Assembly (NCBI GenBank): GCA_017470815.1
Contig: JAFUXT010000063.1
Coordinates: 1 to 40,106, forward strand
DNA from: a bacterium
GTDB taxonomy: Bacteria; Cyanobacteriota; Vampirovibrionia; Gastranaerophilales; Gastranaerophilaceae
DNA: 40,106 nt
Direction: 5' to 3'
The translations under genes were made by a program, and so were the position numbers. This document shows positions 32,805 through 40,106 of the stretch, piece after piece. Position 1 is the first letter of the stretch. Every line of letters starts with the position of its first letter. A model generated the notes under the pieces. That model saw nothing but the letters and a program-made list of their open reading frames with translations, ran no database searches and had not been told where the DNA came from.

Positions 32805-33347
32805 ATGACTACTGTTGAGCCAATTAGAAACAAAAAAGATATTGAAAAGGTCGAAAAATATCTTTTAAAAACAAGCAAAAGAGATTATATGTTATTTGTT
32901 ATAGGAATTAATTGCGGATTAAGGATTTCTGATATTCTGGCACTTGATGTTGGTGATGTCCGTAATAAAACCTATATCCAAATAGTAGAAAAGAAAACAG
33001 GCAAATTTAAGAAGTTTCCTATTAACTCTAAACTAAAACCTCTTATTGCTGAATTTGTTAAGGGCAGACGAGATAAAGAGCCGTTATTCTTATCTCATTG
33101 GGGTAACAGGATAAACCGGATTAACGCATATTATATAATTCGTGATGCTTGTAAATCCGCAGGACTTGATGAAAATATCGGAACTCACACAATGAGAAAA
33201 ACTTTCGGGTATCATCATTACAAGAAATATAACAATATTGCTTTATTACAAAGAATTTTCAATCATTCTTCACCGCAAATTACATTGAGATATATTTGCA
33301 TTGAGCAAGACGAAATTGATGATTCTTATAACAACTTTATTTTATAA
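32805..33347 (+). CDS. Minimal tyrosine recombinase 1
   Basis: A 180-residue protein holding only the catalytic domain. Active-site residues: R40 (GLRISD), K64 (KKTGK), H128 and R131 (THTMRKT), H154 (FNHSSP) and nucleophile Y163 (TLRYICI). There is no core- or arm-binding N-terminal domain. I start at ATG 32805 with AAAGGAG ahead; an upstream GTG includes that site. About half the residues match recombinase 2 at 34805. It could bind inverted repeats nearby and catalyse inversion or resolution. Confidence 0.85.
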   Translation: MTTVEPIRNKKDIEKVEKYLLKTSKRDYMLFVIGINCGLRISDILALDVGDVRNKTYIQIVEKKTGKFKKFPINSKLKPLIAEFVKGRRDKEPLFLSHWGNRINRINAYYIIRDACKSAGLDENIGTHTMRKTFGYHHYKKYNNIALLQRIFNHSSPQITLRYICIEQDEIDDSYNNFIL

Positions 33348-33359
33348 CCTCTAAACCCC

Positions 33360-33498
33360 AATAATAGCAAGTTTGCATTACTTTTTATTTAGATTACTCT
33401 TTAACCAAAAAGTAATTTAATCAGTTAAAAAAACCTTTCAAAGTATTATAAAACTTGAACAAAAAGTTTTTTGCTACTATTTACAAAAAGTAATTTAA
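33360..33498. repeat. Repeat cluster downstream of recombinase 1
   Basis: CAAAAAGTAATTTAA occurs at 33406-33420 and 33484-33498. ATTACTTTTT (33377-33386) is the exact reverse complement of AAAAAGTAAT (33407-33416). AATAATAGCAA (33360-33370) pairs with TTGCTACTATT (33471-33481) with one mismatch. The mixture of direct and inverted copies between the recombinase and the next gene could be its binding site, or transcript structure. Confidence 0.45.
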
Positions 33499-33557
33499 CA
33501 AATAATTTTTCATACATCAATCGGTAGATTGTCTAGTTTTTTCAAGCAAAAAAAATT

Positions 33558-33585
33558 AGATTACAAAATGGTTAAAATGTAATCT
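33558..33585. promoter_or_regulatory. Inverted repeat ahead of the HTH gene
   Basis: AGATTACA (33558-33565) and TGTAATCT (33578-33585) form a perfect 8-bp inverted repeat with a 12-bp spacer, 25 bp upstream of the ATG of the LuxR-like gene. No T-run follows. It looks like an operator, perhaps for that gene's own product. Confidence 0.45.
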
Positions 33586-33609
33586 GACAAAGGCTTTGAA
33601 AGGTAGATA

Positions 33610-33897
33610 ATGTATAAACATAGAGCAACAATGACCGATAGGCGATATAAAATATTAAAACTGATTGCAAAAGGGTATAACAACAAACAAATTGCTAGAA
33701 AATTGGGTTTGACATTATCTAATACTGCTTTTCAAAAATGGCGGTTATATTGTTTTCTAGGTGATATTCATACAGTCATAGATGCCGTCTATATGGGCTT
33801 GCAGAAAGGCTATTTAGAAGAAGTAGAACTATCTGAAGCAATAAGAGAGGAAATTTATGAATCAGAAAATGCAAAACAAATGTATGGTTACACTTAA
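33610..33897 (+). CDS. LuxR-type helix-turn-helix protein
   Basis: A 95-residue protein. Residues 10-50 have the GerE/LuxR helix-turn-helix pattern (RYKILKLIAKGYNNKQIARKLGLTLSNTAFQKWRLY is its extent, split in reading), with no receiver domain. The C-terminal part is acidic and helical. AAAGG precedes the ATG. It may control lysis genes or the recombinases. The end overlaps the next gene by 41 bp in another frame. Confidence 0.6.
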   Translation: MYKHRATMTDRRYKILKLIAKGYNNKQIARKLGLTLSNTAFQKWRLYCFLGDIHTVIDAVYMGLQKGYLEEVELSEAIREEIYESENAKQMYGYT

Positions 33898-34174
33898 AAA
33901 AGATGATTTTGAACCTATAAAAACATATAGAATAAATGAAAGATTATTTTATATGCTTGAAAAGAATTTAGAAAAATATCGTTCTATTTCACCCAAAGCA
34001 AGAAAAATAAAATGCGTTGAAACCGGACAAATTTTTGATAGTGCAAGAAAAGCAAGCGAATGGGTAGAATTTGCGTTAGAAATAAATTATTGCGATTTTA
34101 ATTTAATCAAAGCTGCCTGCCGAAGAACAAATGGTGCTTCTTATGGCTATCATTGGGAATTTGTAAAAGATTAA
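33857..34174 (+). CDS. NUMOD1-like DNA-binding protein
   Basis: A 105-residue basic protein. Residues 48-103 resemble NUMOD1 repeats found next to homing endonuclease domains (KIKCVETGQIFDSARKASEW, then AACRRTNGASYGYHWEFV), but no HNH or GIY-YIG nuclease is present. The start at 33857 has a GAGG site five bases ahead and overlaps the previous gene by 41 bp. It may be the DNA-binding remnant of a homing endonuclease or a stand-alone regulator. A terminator follows. Confidence 0.55.
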   Translation: MNQKMQNKCMVTLKKDDFEPIKTYRINERLFYMLEKNLEKYRSISPKARKIKCVETGQIFDSARKASEWVEFALEINYCDFNLIKAACRRTNGASYGYHWEFVKD

Positions 34175-34206
34175 ATATAAATTTTAATTATAAATAACTG
34201 TTTTTT

Positions 34207-34234
34207 ACTTCTCACAACCCTGTGAGAAGTTTTT
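34207..34234 (+). terminator. Intrinsic terminator before the endolysin
   Basis: ACTTCTCACA (34207-34216) and TGTGAGAAGT (34221-34230) form a perfect 10-bp stem with loop ACCC, then TTTT. It separates the HTH/NUMOD1 pair from the endolysin gene. Confidence 0.85.
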
Positions 34235-34273
34235 ATATGTTGCATTTACTCAAAAAAAGAAAGGATTTACACT

Positions 34274-34765
34274 ATGAATAGAATTATTATTCATTGGACT
34301 GGGGGTAAATATGCCCCCAATTTGACGGATTTAGAACACTATCACTTTGTTGTAGGTGGTAGCGGAAAAGTTCATAACGGCAAATACAAACCGGAAGATA
34401 ACGAGAACTGTAATGACGGCAAATATGCTCAACATTGTGGCGGTGGTAACACAGGCTCAATCGGTATTGCTATGGCTTGTATGTATGGTTTCAAAGATGC
34501 CAAAAATGTCGGCAATTATCCTATGACAATGGCACAATTTGAGGCTTGTATAAAGAAAGTTGCTGAATTATGCCGAGAATATAATATTTTGGTTACACCC
34601 CAAACAGTATTAACGCATTATGAGTTCGGACAAAAGCACCCTAAAACGACTTCATACGGAAAAATAGATATTATTTACCTACCCCCATTTTCGCACGTGC
34701 GAAAAGATGAAGTCGGTGATTTTATCAGAAAACAAGTGAAATTAAATTTAGATAGAATAAGGTAG
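34274..34765 (+). CDS. N-acetylmuramoyl-L-alanine amidase endolysin
   Basis: A 163-residue Amidase_2/PGRP-type hydrolase that cuts peptidoglycan between muramic acid and L-alanine. Zinc ligands are apparent: H7 (IIIHWTGG), H115 (VLTHYEFG) and D132 (GKIDI), with K130 at the position of the T7 lysozyme catalytic lysine. HYHFVVGGSG and GNTGSIGIAMACMYG are typical core motifs. There is no signal peptide or wall-binding domain, consistent with release through a holin. AAAGGA precedes the ATG. It is flanked by recombinases. Confidence 0.9.
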   Translation: MNRIIIHWTGGKYAPNLTDLEHYHFVVGGSGKVHNGKYKPEDNENCNDGKYAQHCGGGNTGSIGIAMACMYGFKDAKNVGNYPMTMAQFEACIKKVAELCREYNILVTPQTVLTHYEFGQKHPKTTSYGKIDIIYLPPFSHVRKDEVGDFIRKQVKLNLDRIR

Positions 34766-34804
34766 GGAAATATGCACCGTAGTATTAATAAAAGGAGTTA
34801 CGAT

Positions 34805-35350
34805 ATGGAATTTGTCGAGCCAATTAGAGATAAAAAGAAAATAGAGTTGGTAAAATCTATTTTAAGAAAAAACGGAACAAGAGATTACCTCTTGTTCCTA
34901 ATGGGTATTAATAGCGGTTTGAGAATATCAGATATTTTAAACCTCAAAGTATCTGATGTTCTTAATAAACAGTATATTGATATAAAAGAGCAAAAAACAG
35001 GCAAGAGTAAAAAATTCCCTATTACTGATTCTTTCAAACAACCATTAAAAGAATTTATTATAGGAAGAAAGCCGGAAGAATGGTTATTTTGCAGTAAAAG
35101 AAGTGAAAAGGCTATAACTCGAATACAAGCATATAGAATTATAAGCCAAGCCTGTCAAGAGGCAGGTATAACCACTAGAATCGGCACTCACACTTTAAGA
35201 AAGACTTTTGGGTATCACTTTTACCAAGAGAAAAAAGATATTGCATTATTGCAAAGTATTCTTAACCATTCCGCACCTTCAGTTACCCTACGATACATTG
35301 GAATTAATCAAGACATAATTGATGCAAATTTAAAATCGTTTTCTTTGTAA
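34805..35350 (+). CDS. Minimal tyrosine recombinase 2
   Basis: A 181-residue catalytic-domain-only tyrosine recombinase. R40 (GLRISD), K64 (QKTGK), H129 and R132 (THTLRKT), H155 (LNHSAP) and nucleophile Y164 (TLRYIGI). ATG 34805 has AGGAG ahead; the upstream 11 codons are rejected. The opening VEPIRDKK is nearly that of recombinase 1 (VEPIRNKK), so the two arose by duplication. A repeat-rich region begins 90 bp downstream. Confidence 0.85.
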   Translation: MEFVEPIRDKKKIELVKSILRKNGTRDYLLFLMGINSGLRISDILNLKVSDVLNKQYIDIKEQKTGKSKKFPITDSFKQPLKEFIIGRKPEEWLFCSKRSEKAITRIQAYRIISQACQEAGITTRIGTHTLRKTFGYHFYQEKKDIALLQSILNHSAPSVTLRYIGINQDIIDANLKSFSL

Positions 35351-35437
35351 GGGGTAAATATAGGTTTGGAAATTTAACTTTTTTCTACTCCACTTGTTGA
35401 AATACTTTATCCACGCATATTTAAGATATAAAAACAC

Positions 35438-35684
35438 ATATCCAATATGTTACCTTCTATGTAACACAATTTTAATTGTGTAACATTATATATATCGACA
35501 TTTTTTGAAAAATCTTTAATATTTTTGGCAAAATTGTTACAATTCAACTTAAATTGTTACATTAGATATATAAAATATATAATTATTTAATTTATTTTTT
35601 CTAAAAATTTTTAAATTTATCCCTAAAACATACAAAAATATCCAATATGTTACATAGTATGTAACTTAATTAAAATTGTGTTAC
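35438..35684. repeat. Two 47-bp repeats exactly 200 bp apart with GTTAC/GTAAC half-sites
   Basis: Copy A is 35438-35484, copy B 35638-35684; 39 of 47 positions match. Each has ATATCCAATATGTTAC, then TATGTAAC, then an AATTGTG block. Copy B has the near-palindrome GTTACATA-G-TATGTAAC. Between them AAATTGTTAC occurs twice, 20 bp apart (35531, 35551). Eight GTTAC/GTAAC half-sites lie in 250 bp. This fills the gap between recombinase 2 and the giant gene. Binding sites for a regulator or for the recombinases both fit. Confidence 0.6.
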
Positions 35685-35720
35685 CAAAAACACTAGAAAA
35701 CATACGGAACAGTAAAGGAA

Positions 35721-38700
35721 ATGGGATTCTCTGACTTTTGGTTACAATCAAATAGTGGCGAAAAGATTAGCCTAGATAATTTAAAGGAACTTAAAAAAAG
35801 TGACCTGCAAAATAACGCTGCTTTAATAAGAATTTTTAATATATTTGATACCCAAAATGCAGACGGTACAAAAGGTGCTGACGGAGTTTTAAATAAAGAA
35901 GAATTAACCTCTCTTTTTAATACAATGTCTAGTGCTGCTAAATTAAAGGGTAATGCTTCAATTTTTGAAGTTGATGAGGCTGAAGATTATATAAACACAA
36001 CACAAACTTCCGAAGGTCAAACTTTAAAAGAGTTAGGTGTAAAAGCATCTGATTTATTTAATTTTATAAGTGCATTAGTGCCAAAAAATGAAAATAATAC
36101 AACACAAGTTCAAAGCGGTGCTGAAGCAATACAACAATCATATACCCCCGAAGAAATAGAAGATTTATCCATTCAAACTGTTACTGATGATGTGAGAAAA
36201 GCAAGACAAATTTTTAATTCCCAAAATGAGAATCAAGGTGTAGTTAGTGATTTTGTAAATGGCACGAAAGAAACCTTTGATACTGAATTTGCAGCATCAA
36301 GAGTTAATCGTTATCTAATGAGAGAAGAATTATGTGCCGATTTATTAGCACAAAGTAAATCTGAAGAAGGATTATCTGAAAAAGAGTATTTAGAGGCAAA
36401 AATAAATCTTGCCGTAAGTATGTTACCAAAACTAGAAAATTCTTCTTTAAAAAGTTCTATAATTAAAAATATCCTTTCTTTAGGCTTGTATGAGGGTTTT
36501 GGCAATAAGACAAAAGCCGAACAAGAACGCATCGCAGAAGAAATGGAAATCGAATTACTAAAAGATGCCCTGCGTAAACTAAAACCGGAAGATTTAACTT
36601 TATTTATTCAAAGAGTTACCGCCATGCCGGATGCTGAATATACTGAAAAAGCAGGACAAGTCGTTGAAAATATGATTAACCAATCTTTGCAAGAAAAGAT
36701 TAGAGATAATCAAAAACCAATGGCAGATACAAACCAAGTCTTTATAAAACATCAACCTATTCCGGGAAGTATTGAGTATATCGAACAACATAGTGATGCT
36801 TATAAAAAAATGACATTTGAAGAAACTTTTGAGGCTGAAAGAGGAGTTCAATACAATCAAGATAATATTATGGATTATGCCGAAAAAGATGCCAAAATGC
36901 AGTTTTTATTAGGTATGCACAATAAAAGACAACAAATATATAATATTTTGCATGATGCAACTGTAACTGTTGACGGTAATAATAAACTTGGTGCACCTGA
37001 TACAAGAGCAATAAAACCATGTGAAGAACAATTAGAATCTGCTATTATTCAAGCATTAAGAAACTTGTATGGTGATGATATTGAAAAAATGCAAGAAGGT
37101 CTTAATAAACTTGGTATAAGCAATCTAAAAATTATACAAAGTGGTGATGAAAATGATTTATTACACCCAATGAAATTGGTTTATGATTACGAAAATAGCG
37201 ATAATCCTAATCCGCTAATTAAAAAAATGGATTTAGGCGGATATGATTTAGTCAATATTGCAAATAAATTACAAAATTATGTAGATACAAATTATGAAAA
37301 CGCATTAGGTGGAAAAACATTAGAAGAATATGGGCAAGAAGTCAATAGTGCTTATCAAATGGCTTATGGTGCTAGAAATGCTCAACACATGGCAGAGGCA
37401 TTTGCGGAAAGTCAACAAGAAGGAGTACAAACAGTTAAAACTGTGGTACAAACGGGTGGTATGGTTGTAATGGTTGCAGGGCAATTAGTTCCTGTTGGCG
37501 GTCAAATTGCTACGGCTTTAACAATGGGTGGATTGGCGACATCAACATTTGGTAGTGTTGGTGTGTCTGCATTAGAAAACTTTACAAAGGCAGGTGGAGC
37601 AACTGAAGAAGATAAGCAAGAAATGTTAAAAGAATTAGGTGTAAGTTTAGCATTAGTAAGTTCCGGTATGGGGATAGGTAAAACTTCCGAAGCCGCATTT
37701 AGAGCATTAGTAATTAGAAATTGTCCTAAATTATTAGCATTTGCAAGTGAAGTTGGCATAGATGCAACAATGAGTTTAGTCGCAGATTACGCAATAACAG
37801 GACAAATTGATTTATCGGGTGAAGGTATTGCACAATTACAATCTGTATTAGTTGGTATTTTGCATGCAAAGGGCAATTTTAGTTCTTATCTCAATACTCA
37901 TGCCGGAAATGTCACAACAAAACCAAATGACTTAACTTCAAAACCAAGAATTGATGATTTACCATACGAGAAAACAAATCCTACTTCAAATAAAGTAAGT
38001 GATATAGATATAAATACAAGTAAAATAAATGATTTTGACAATCTTGTAGTAGAAGATTTTGACGGAGCACCAACTCCTACAAATGGAAATAATCAAAGTG
38101 CTGTTAATGTTTATAGATTGAATAGTAATCCACATGCAAAATTGAAAGAATATTCATATACTACAAGTAGTGGTAAAACTTTCAAATTTATGGCAGCAGA
38201 AGGTATAGATGCTAAAAACTTTCAATTTCTTGCTAATCTTGATTTAAGAAGAAGAATTTTAGGTAGTACCGTTCCAAACTTTTCTAAATTTTCAAGTAAG
38301 ACACAAAACAAATTTGCTCAATTATATAATAGCGATAAGGCAAGACAAAACGAGTTATTAGATTTAGTGAAAAGTTTAAATAAAGATGAAGAAAAATTAT
38401 TAAGTATTATAAGTAATAAAGATATATTAGATAAAAGATTAGCAGATATTAAAGAATTAAAATCTTATTTTAATAAACAGTATGATTTTTTATTTTTAGG
38501 TGGATTGCTTGATATAAAAAATTCTGATCCTGAAAAATTTGAAAGAATAAAATCATCAGGTATATTTGATTTAGTAAAAGAAGGTAAGTTAAGTGCACAA
38601 TCACTCGGAAGGCTTGGATTAAATGCAGATTTATCACCTGAAATATATAACGATTTAGCATTATTAAAATCCGGTAAAAGCATAGTTCCCGAATTTGCAG

Positions 38701-39743
38701 AAGGAACGGATTTAAAAACTGCTTTTGAGCAAACTAAACTAGGTGATGCAGTAGAAGTTGGTGGGAAGATGTATCTAAATGACGGAAATAGTCTGATAGA
38801 ATGGAATATGACAAAAGAAAAATATTTGGAATTATTCCCGCCTGTTCAAAGATTCGCTACGACACAAGGTACTATTGGAGATTGTCACCTAGTACAAACA
38901 TTAGGTTTAGCGATGCACAATCCAAAAGCGAGAGTTGAATTTTTGCAATCTTTTACCTTAAAAGGTGATGATGTTGTTGTTACAGTAAAAGGATTAGAAG
39001 ATTATCATGGTAGTGAAACCTTTACAAATGGTAATATTGAACTTCCTAAAAATAATAAACACATTATTGGTTGTAAAGGTCTGCAAATGTATGAACAAAC
39101 ATATGCTCGTGTAGCATTAAGAGAAGGTACTCCTGTCGATTATCCGAATATTGCTTCGGTTGATGATGTAATGCAACGGACTTGTCAGGGGCAAGCTGCA
39201 CAAACAATGGCTGATGTTTTTGGACAGGGACATTTTATAGACCTTCTTCCTGGACAAAGAATGTTGAAAACTGATAGAGGTATGATTGTAGGAAATACAA
39301 CACCATACACCGGTGCAAGCATTAATGAAATCCCATATAAAAATCCAAAAGATGGTAAGACATACCGAATTGCTTTAAATAAAATTGATAATGTAAAAAC
39401 ACGAATACAGTTAATAGATAAAGTTTTTAATGATTATCCTAATAAATCGCTGGCACTACGTAATTTAGATTTAGAAACAACTGAAGAACTATTGAAACAA
39501 TATGTAAATGATACAAATTACTTATTCTCATTTGGTACTATATCCAAAACAGGATCAGTCGCAGAAAGCAATTTGTTACCAGAATATAATTTAGTTTCTG
39601 ATCATGCTTATTCAATTTTGGGTTATGATGAAAGTACAAAAATGGTAAAAATTGGTAATCCTCATTCTTATGGTCAAGTTACTGAAATTCCATTAGAAAC
39701 TTTACATCAATACATACAACACATAGATTTTCTTAAATTATAA
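35721..39743 (+). CDS. Giant EF-hand / calpain-like cysteine protease protein
   Basis: A 1340-residue protein, probably cargo rather than virion. Residues 37-58 resemble an EF-hand loop with an insertion (FDTQNADGTKGADGVLNKEE). Residues 150-570 are helical. A Gly-rich hydrophobic stretch at about 575-625 (GGMVVMVAGQLVPVGGQIAT) could enter a membrane. The C-terminal third carries a C2-type papain-fold triad: C1055 in TIGDCHL, H1295 in DHAYSILGY, N1313 in IGNPHSYG. No signal peptide is visible. The start follows AAAGGAA closely. It may be an effector or toxin against host or competitor; substrate unknown. Confidence 0.65.
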   Translation: MGFSDFWLQSNSGEKISLDNLKELKKSDLQNNAALIRIFNIFDTQNADGTKGADGVLNKEELTSLFNTMSSAAKLKGNASIFEVDEAEDYINTTQTSEGQTLKELGVKASDLFNFISALVPKNENNTTQVQSGAEAIQQSYTPEEIEDLSIQTVTDDVRKARQIFNSQNENQGVVSDFVNGTKETFDTEFAASRVNRYLMREELCADLLAQSKSEEGLSEKEYLEAKINLAVSMLPKLENSSLKSSIIKNILSLGLYEGFGNKTKAEQERIAEEMEIELLKDALRKLKPEDLTLFIQRVTAMPDAEYTEKAGQVVENMINQSLQEKIRDNQKPMADTNQVFIKHQPIPGSIEYIEQHSDAYKKMTFEETFEAERGVQYNQDNIMDYAEKDAKMQFLLGMHNKRQQIYNILHDATVTVDGNNKLGAPDTRAIKPCEEQLESAIIQALRNLYGDDIEKMQEGLNKLGISNLKIIQSGDENDLLHPMKLVYDYENSDNPNPLIKKMDLGGYDLVNIANKLQNYVDTNYENALGGKTLEEYGQEVNSAYQMAYGARNAQHMAEAFAESQQEGVQTVKTVVQTGGMVVMVAGQLVPVGGQIATALTMGGLATSTFGSVGVSALENFTKAGGATEEDKQEMLKELGVSLALVSSGMGIGKTSEAAFRALVIRNCPKLLAFASEVGIDATMSLVADYAITGQIDLSGEGIAQLQSVLVGILHAKGNFSSYLNTHAGNVTTKPNDLTSKPRIDDLPYEKTNPTSNKVSDIDINTSKINDFDNLVVEDFDGAPTPTNGNNQSAVNVYRLNSNPHAKLKEYSYTTSSGKTFKFMAAEGIDAKNFQFLANLDLRRRILGSTVPNFSKFSSKTQNKFAQLYNSDKARQNELLDLVKSLNKDEEKLLSIISNKDILDKRLADIKELKSYFNKQYDFLFLGGLLDIKNSDPEKFERIKSSGIFDLVKEGKLSAQSLGRLGLNADLSPEIYNDLALLKSGKSIVPEFAEGTDLKTAFEQTKLGDAVEVGGKMYLNDGNSLIEWNMTKEKYLELFPPVQRFATTQGTIGDCHLVQTLGLAMHNPKARVEFLQSFTLKGDDVVVTVKGLEDYHGSETFTNGNIELPKNNKHIIGCKGLQMYEQTYARVALREGTPVDYPNIASVDDVMQRTCQGQAAQTMADVFGQGHFIDLLPGQRMLKTDRGMIVGNTTPYTGASINEIPYKNPKDGKTYRIALNKIDNVKTRIQLIDKVFNDYPNKSLALRNLDLETTEELLKQYVNDTNYLFSFGTISKTGSVAESNLLPEYNLVSDHAYSILGYDESTKMVKIGNPHSYGQVTEIPLETLHQYIQHIDFLKL

Positions 39744-39753
39744 AGGAGTTTTT

Positions 39754-40050
39754 ATGAAATACTCACAAGATTTAGTACAAAGAAGTCAAGAAATAGTACA
39801 AAAAGTAAAAGAGGCTGAAAAATTAAACAAGCCAATAGAACATCTTGTAAGAGAACAAATTGCGATAATGGAATGTCAAAAAGACGAATTTATTAAGCAA
39901 GCAGACAATCTTGGTTTAGACGATTTAGGTAAAGCAAGAGTAGAAATACAAATATACTCGAATCTAAAGTTTTGGGCGAAGAAAATCGGCTTGCCTGTTG
40001 ATAAATATGATGAATTAATAAAACAAGTACAATCAAGAATTTTAGGTTAA
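39754..40050 (+). CDS. Small helical partner of the calpain-like protein
   Basis: A 98-residue helical, charged protein (QRSQEIVQKVKEAEKLNKPI, then RVEIQIYSNLKFWAKKIGLP). It starts 10 bp after the giant gene, with AAAGGAG seven bases ahead, so the two are co-translated. Size and position suit an inhibitor, immunity protein or chaperone of the protease-like protein, but this is inference. The stop overlaps the end of a convergent frame. Confidence 0.65.
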   Translation: MKYSQDLVQRSQEIVQKVKEAEKLNKPIEHLVREQIAIMECQKDEFIKQADNLGLDDLGKARVEIQIYSNLKFWAKKIGLPVDKYDELIKQVQSRILG

Positions 40051-40106
40051 TTACCAAGCCTTTTTTCTAATTCTTCAACGGACAAAATTGTTGTGCTAGA
40101 ATTATA
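40047..40106 (-). CDS. 3' end of a leftward gene (partial)
   Basis: On the minus strand an open frame enters from the right edge and stops at 40047-40049. It ends in TTILSVEELEKRLGN, a helical, charged C-terminus with codon use like the neighbours. It is convergent with the preceding gene and overlaps its stop. Only 19 residues are visible, so neither family nor phage/host origin can be told. Confidence 0.4.
   Translation of the reverse strand, partial: YNSSTTILSVEELEKRLGN

Noticed and set aside
40047..40106. Right attachment site (attR) near the window end
   Set aside because: I looked for the tRNA 3' segment TTCGAATCGCGCC in the right-hand part and found no copy, so the right boundary is not in view.

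Overview
The window is most of an integrated tailed phage with short-tail (podovirus-like) morphology, lying in an AT-rich bacterial chromosome with standard TGA/TAA/TAG stops and strong AAAGGAG-type ribosome binding sites. At the left edge are the end of a host gene, a damaged tRNA copy and an intact tRNA-Arg(TCT). A tyrosine integrase follows, reading toward the tRNA, so this tRNA is the likely attachment locus. No second copy of the tRNA 3' end is visible before the right edge, so the prophage probably continues past 40106. The host cannot be named from sequence alone. The low GC, the P22/T7-like virion and the EF-hand/calpain-type giant protein made me think of gut Gastranaerophilales (Melainabacteria), but that is a weak inference.

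Layout. (1) 385-5912, leftward: integrase, excisionase-like protein, small HTH protein, DnaB-type helicase, SSB, RecT annealase, a small zinc-ribbon protein, YqaJ-type exonuclease and two small proteins. This is a lysogeny plus recombination/replication operon. (2) 5913-6243: divergent promoters whose -35 boxes share one palindrome; the right-hand one drives a LexA/CI-like S24 repressor (6244-6900). (3) 6890-12990, leftward: about fourteen small early genes, mostly of unknown function, including a J-domain/ArdC-like fusion, a probable DUF6876 protein and a frameshifted zinc-finger gene. Their upstream region holds an array of ATATTAACTACT iterons beside a T-rich tract, a good origin candidate. 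(4) 12991-14100: 1.1 kb with little coding, holding a strongly self-complementary 200-bp element, a GC-rich palindrome and the late promoter. (5) 14101-32744, rightward: late operon with small terminase, portal, scaffold, major capsid, decoration-like protein, adaptor, tail hub, GNAT-like protein, three ejection proteins, receptor-binding protein, DUF1353 protein, holin-like protein and, at the far end, the large terminase. A DUF3800 gene with its own promoter sits antisense inside it. (6) 32805-35350: two minimal tyrosine recombinases flank an HTH protein, a NUMOD1-like protein and an amidase endolysin. (7) 35351-40050: a repeat-rich regulatory region, then a 1340-residue EF-hand/calpain-like protein and a small helical partner, probably lysogenic-conversion cargo.

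How it works together (inference from family knowledge). The repressor would hold both promoters at 6057-6120, and the late promoter at 13923-13951 carries a very similar inverted repeat in its spacer. After induction the leftward operons would supply excision, replication (helicase, SSB, iteron region), recombination (YqaJ and RecT) and host-takeover proteins. The late operon then builds the capsid and short tail, and the amidase with a small membrane protein lyses the cell. The calpain-like pair, the DUF3800 gene and the twin recombinases are the least conventional parts.
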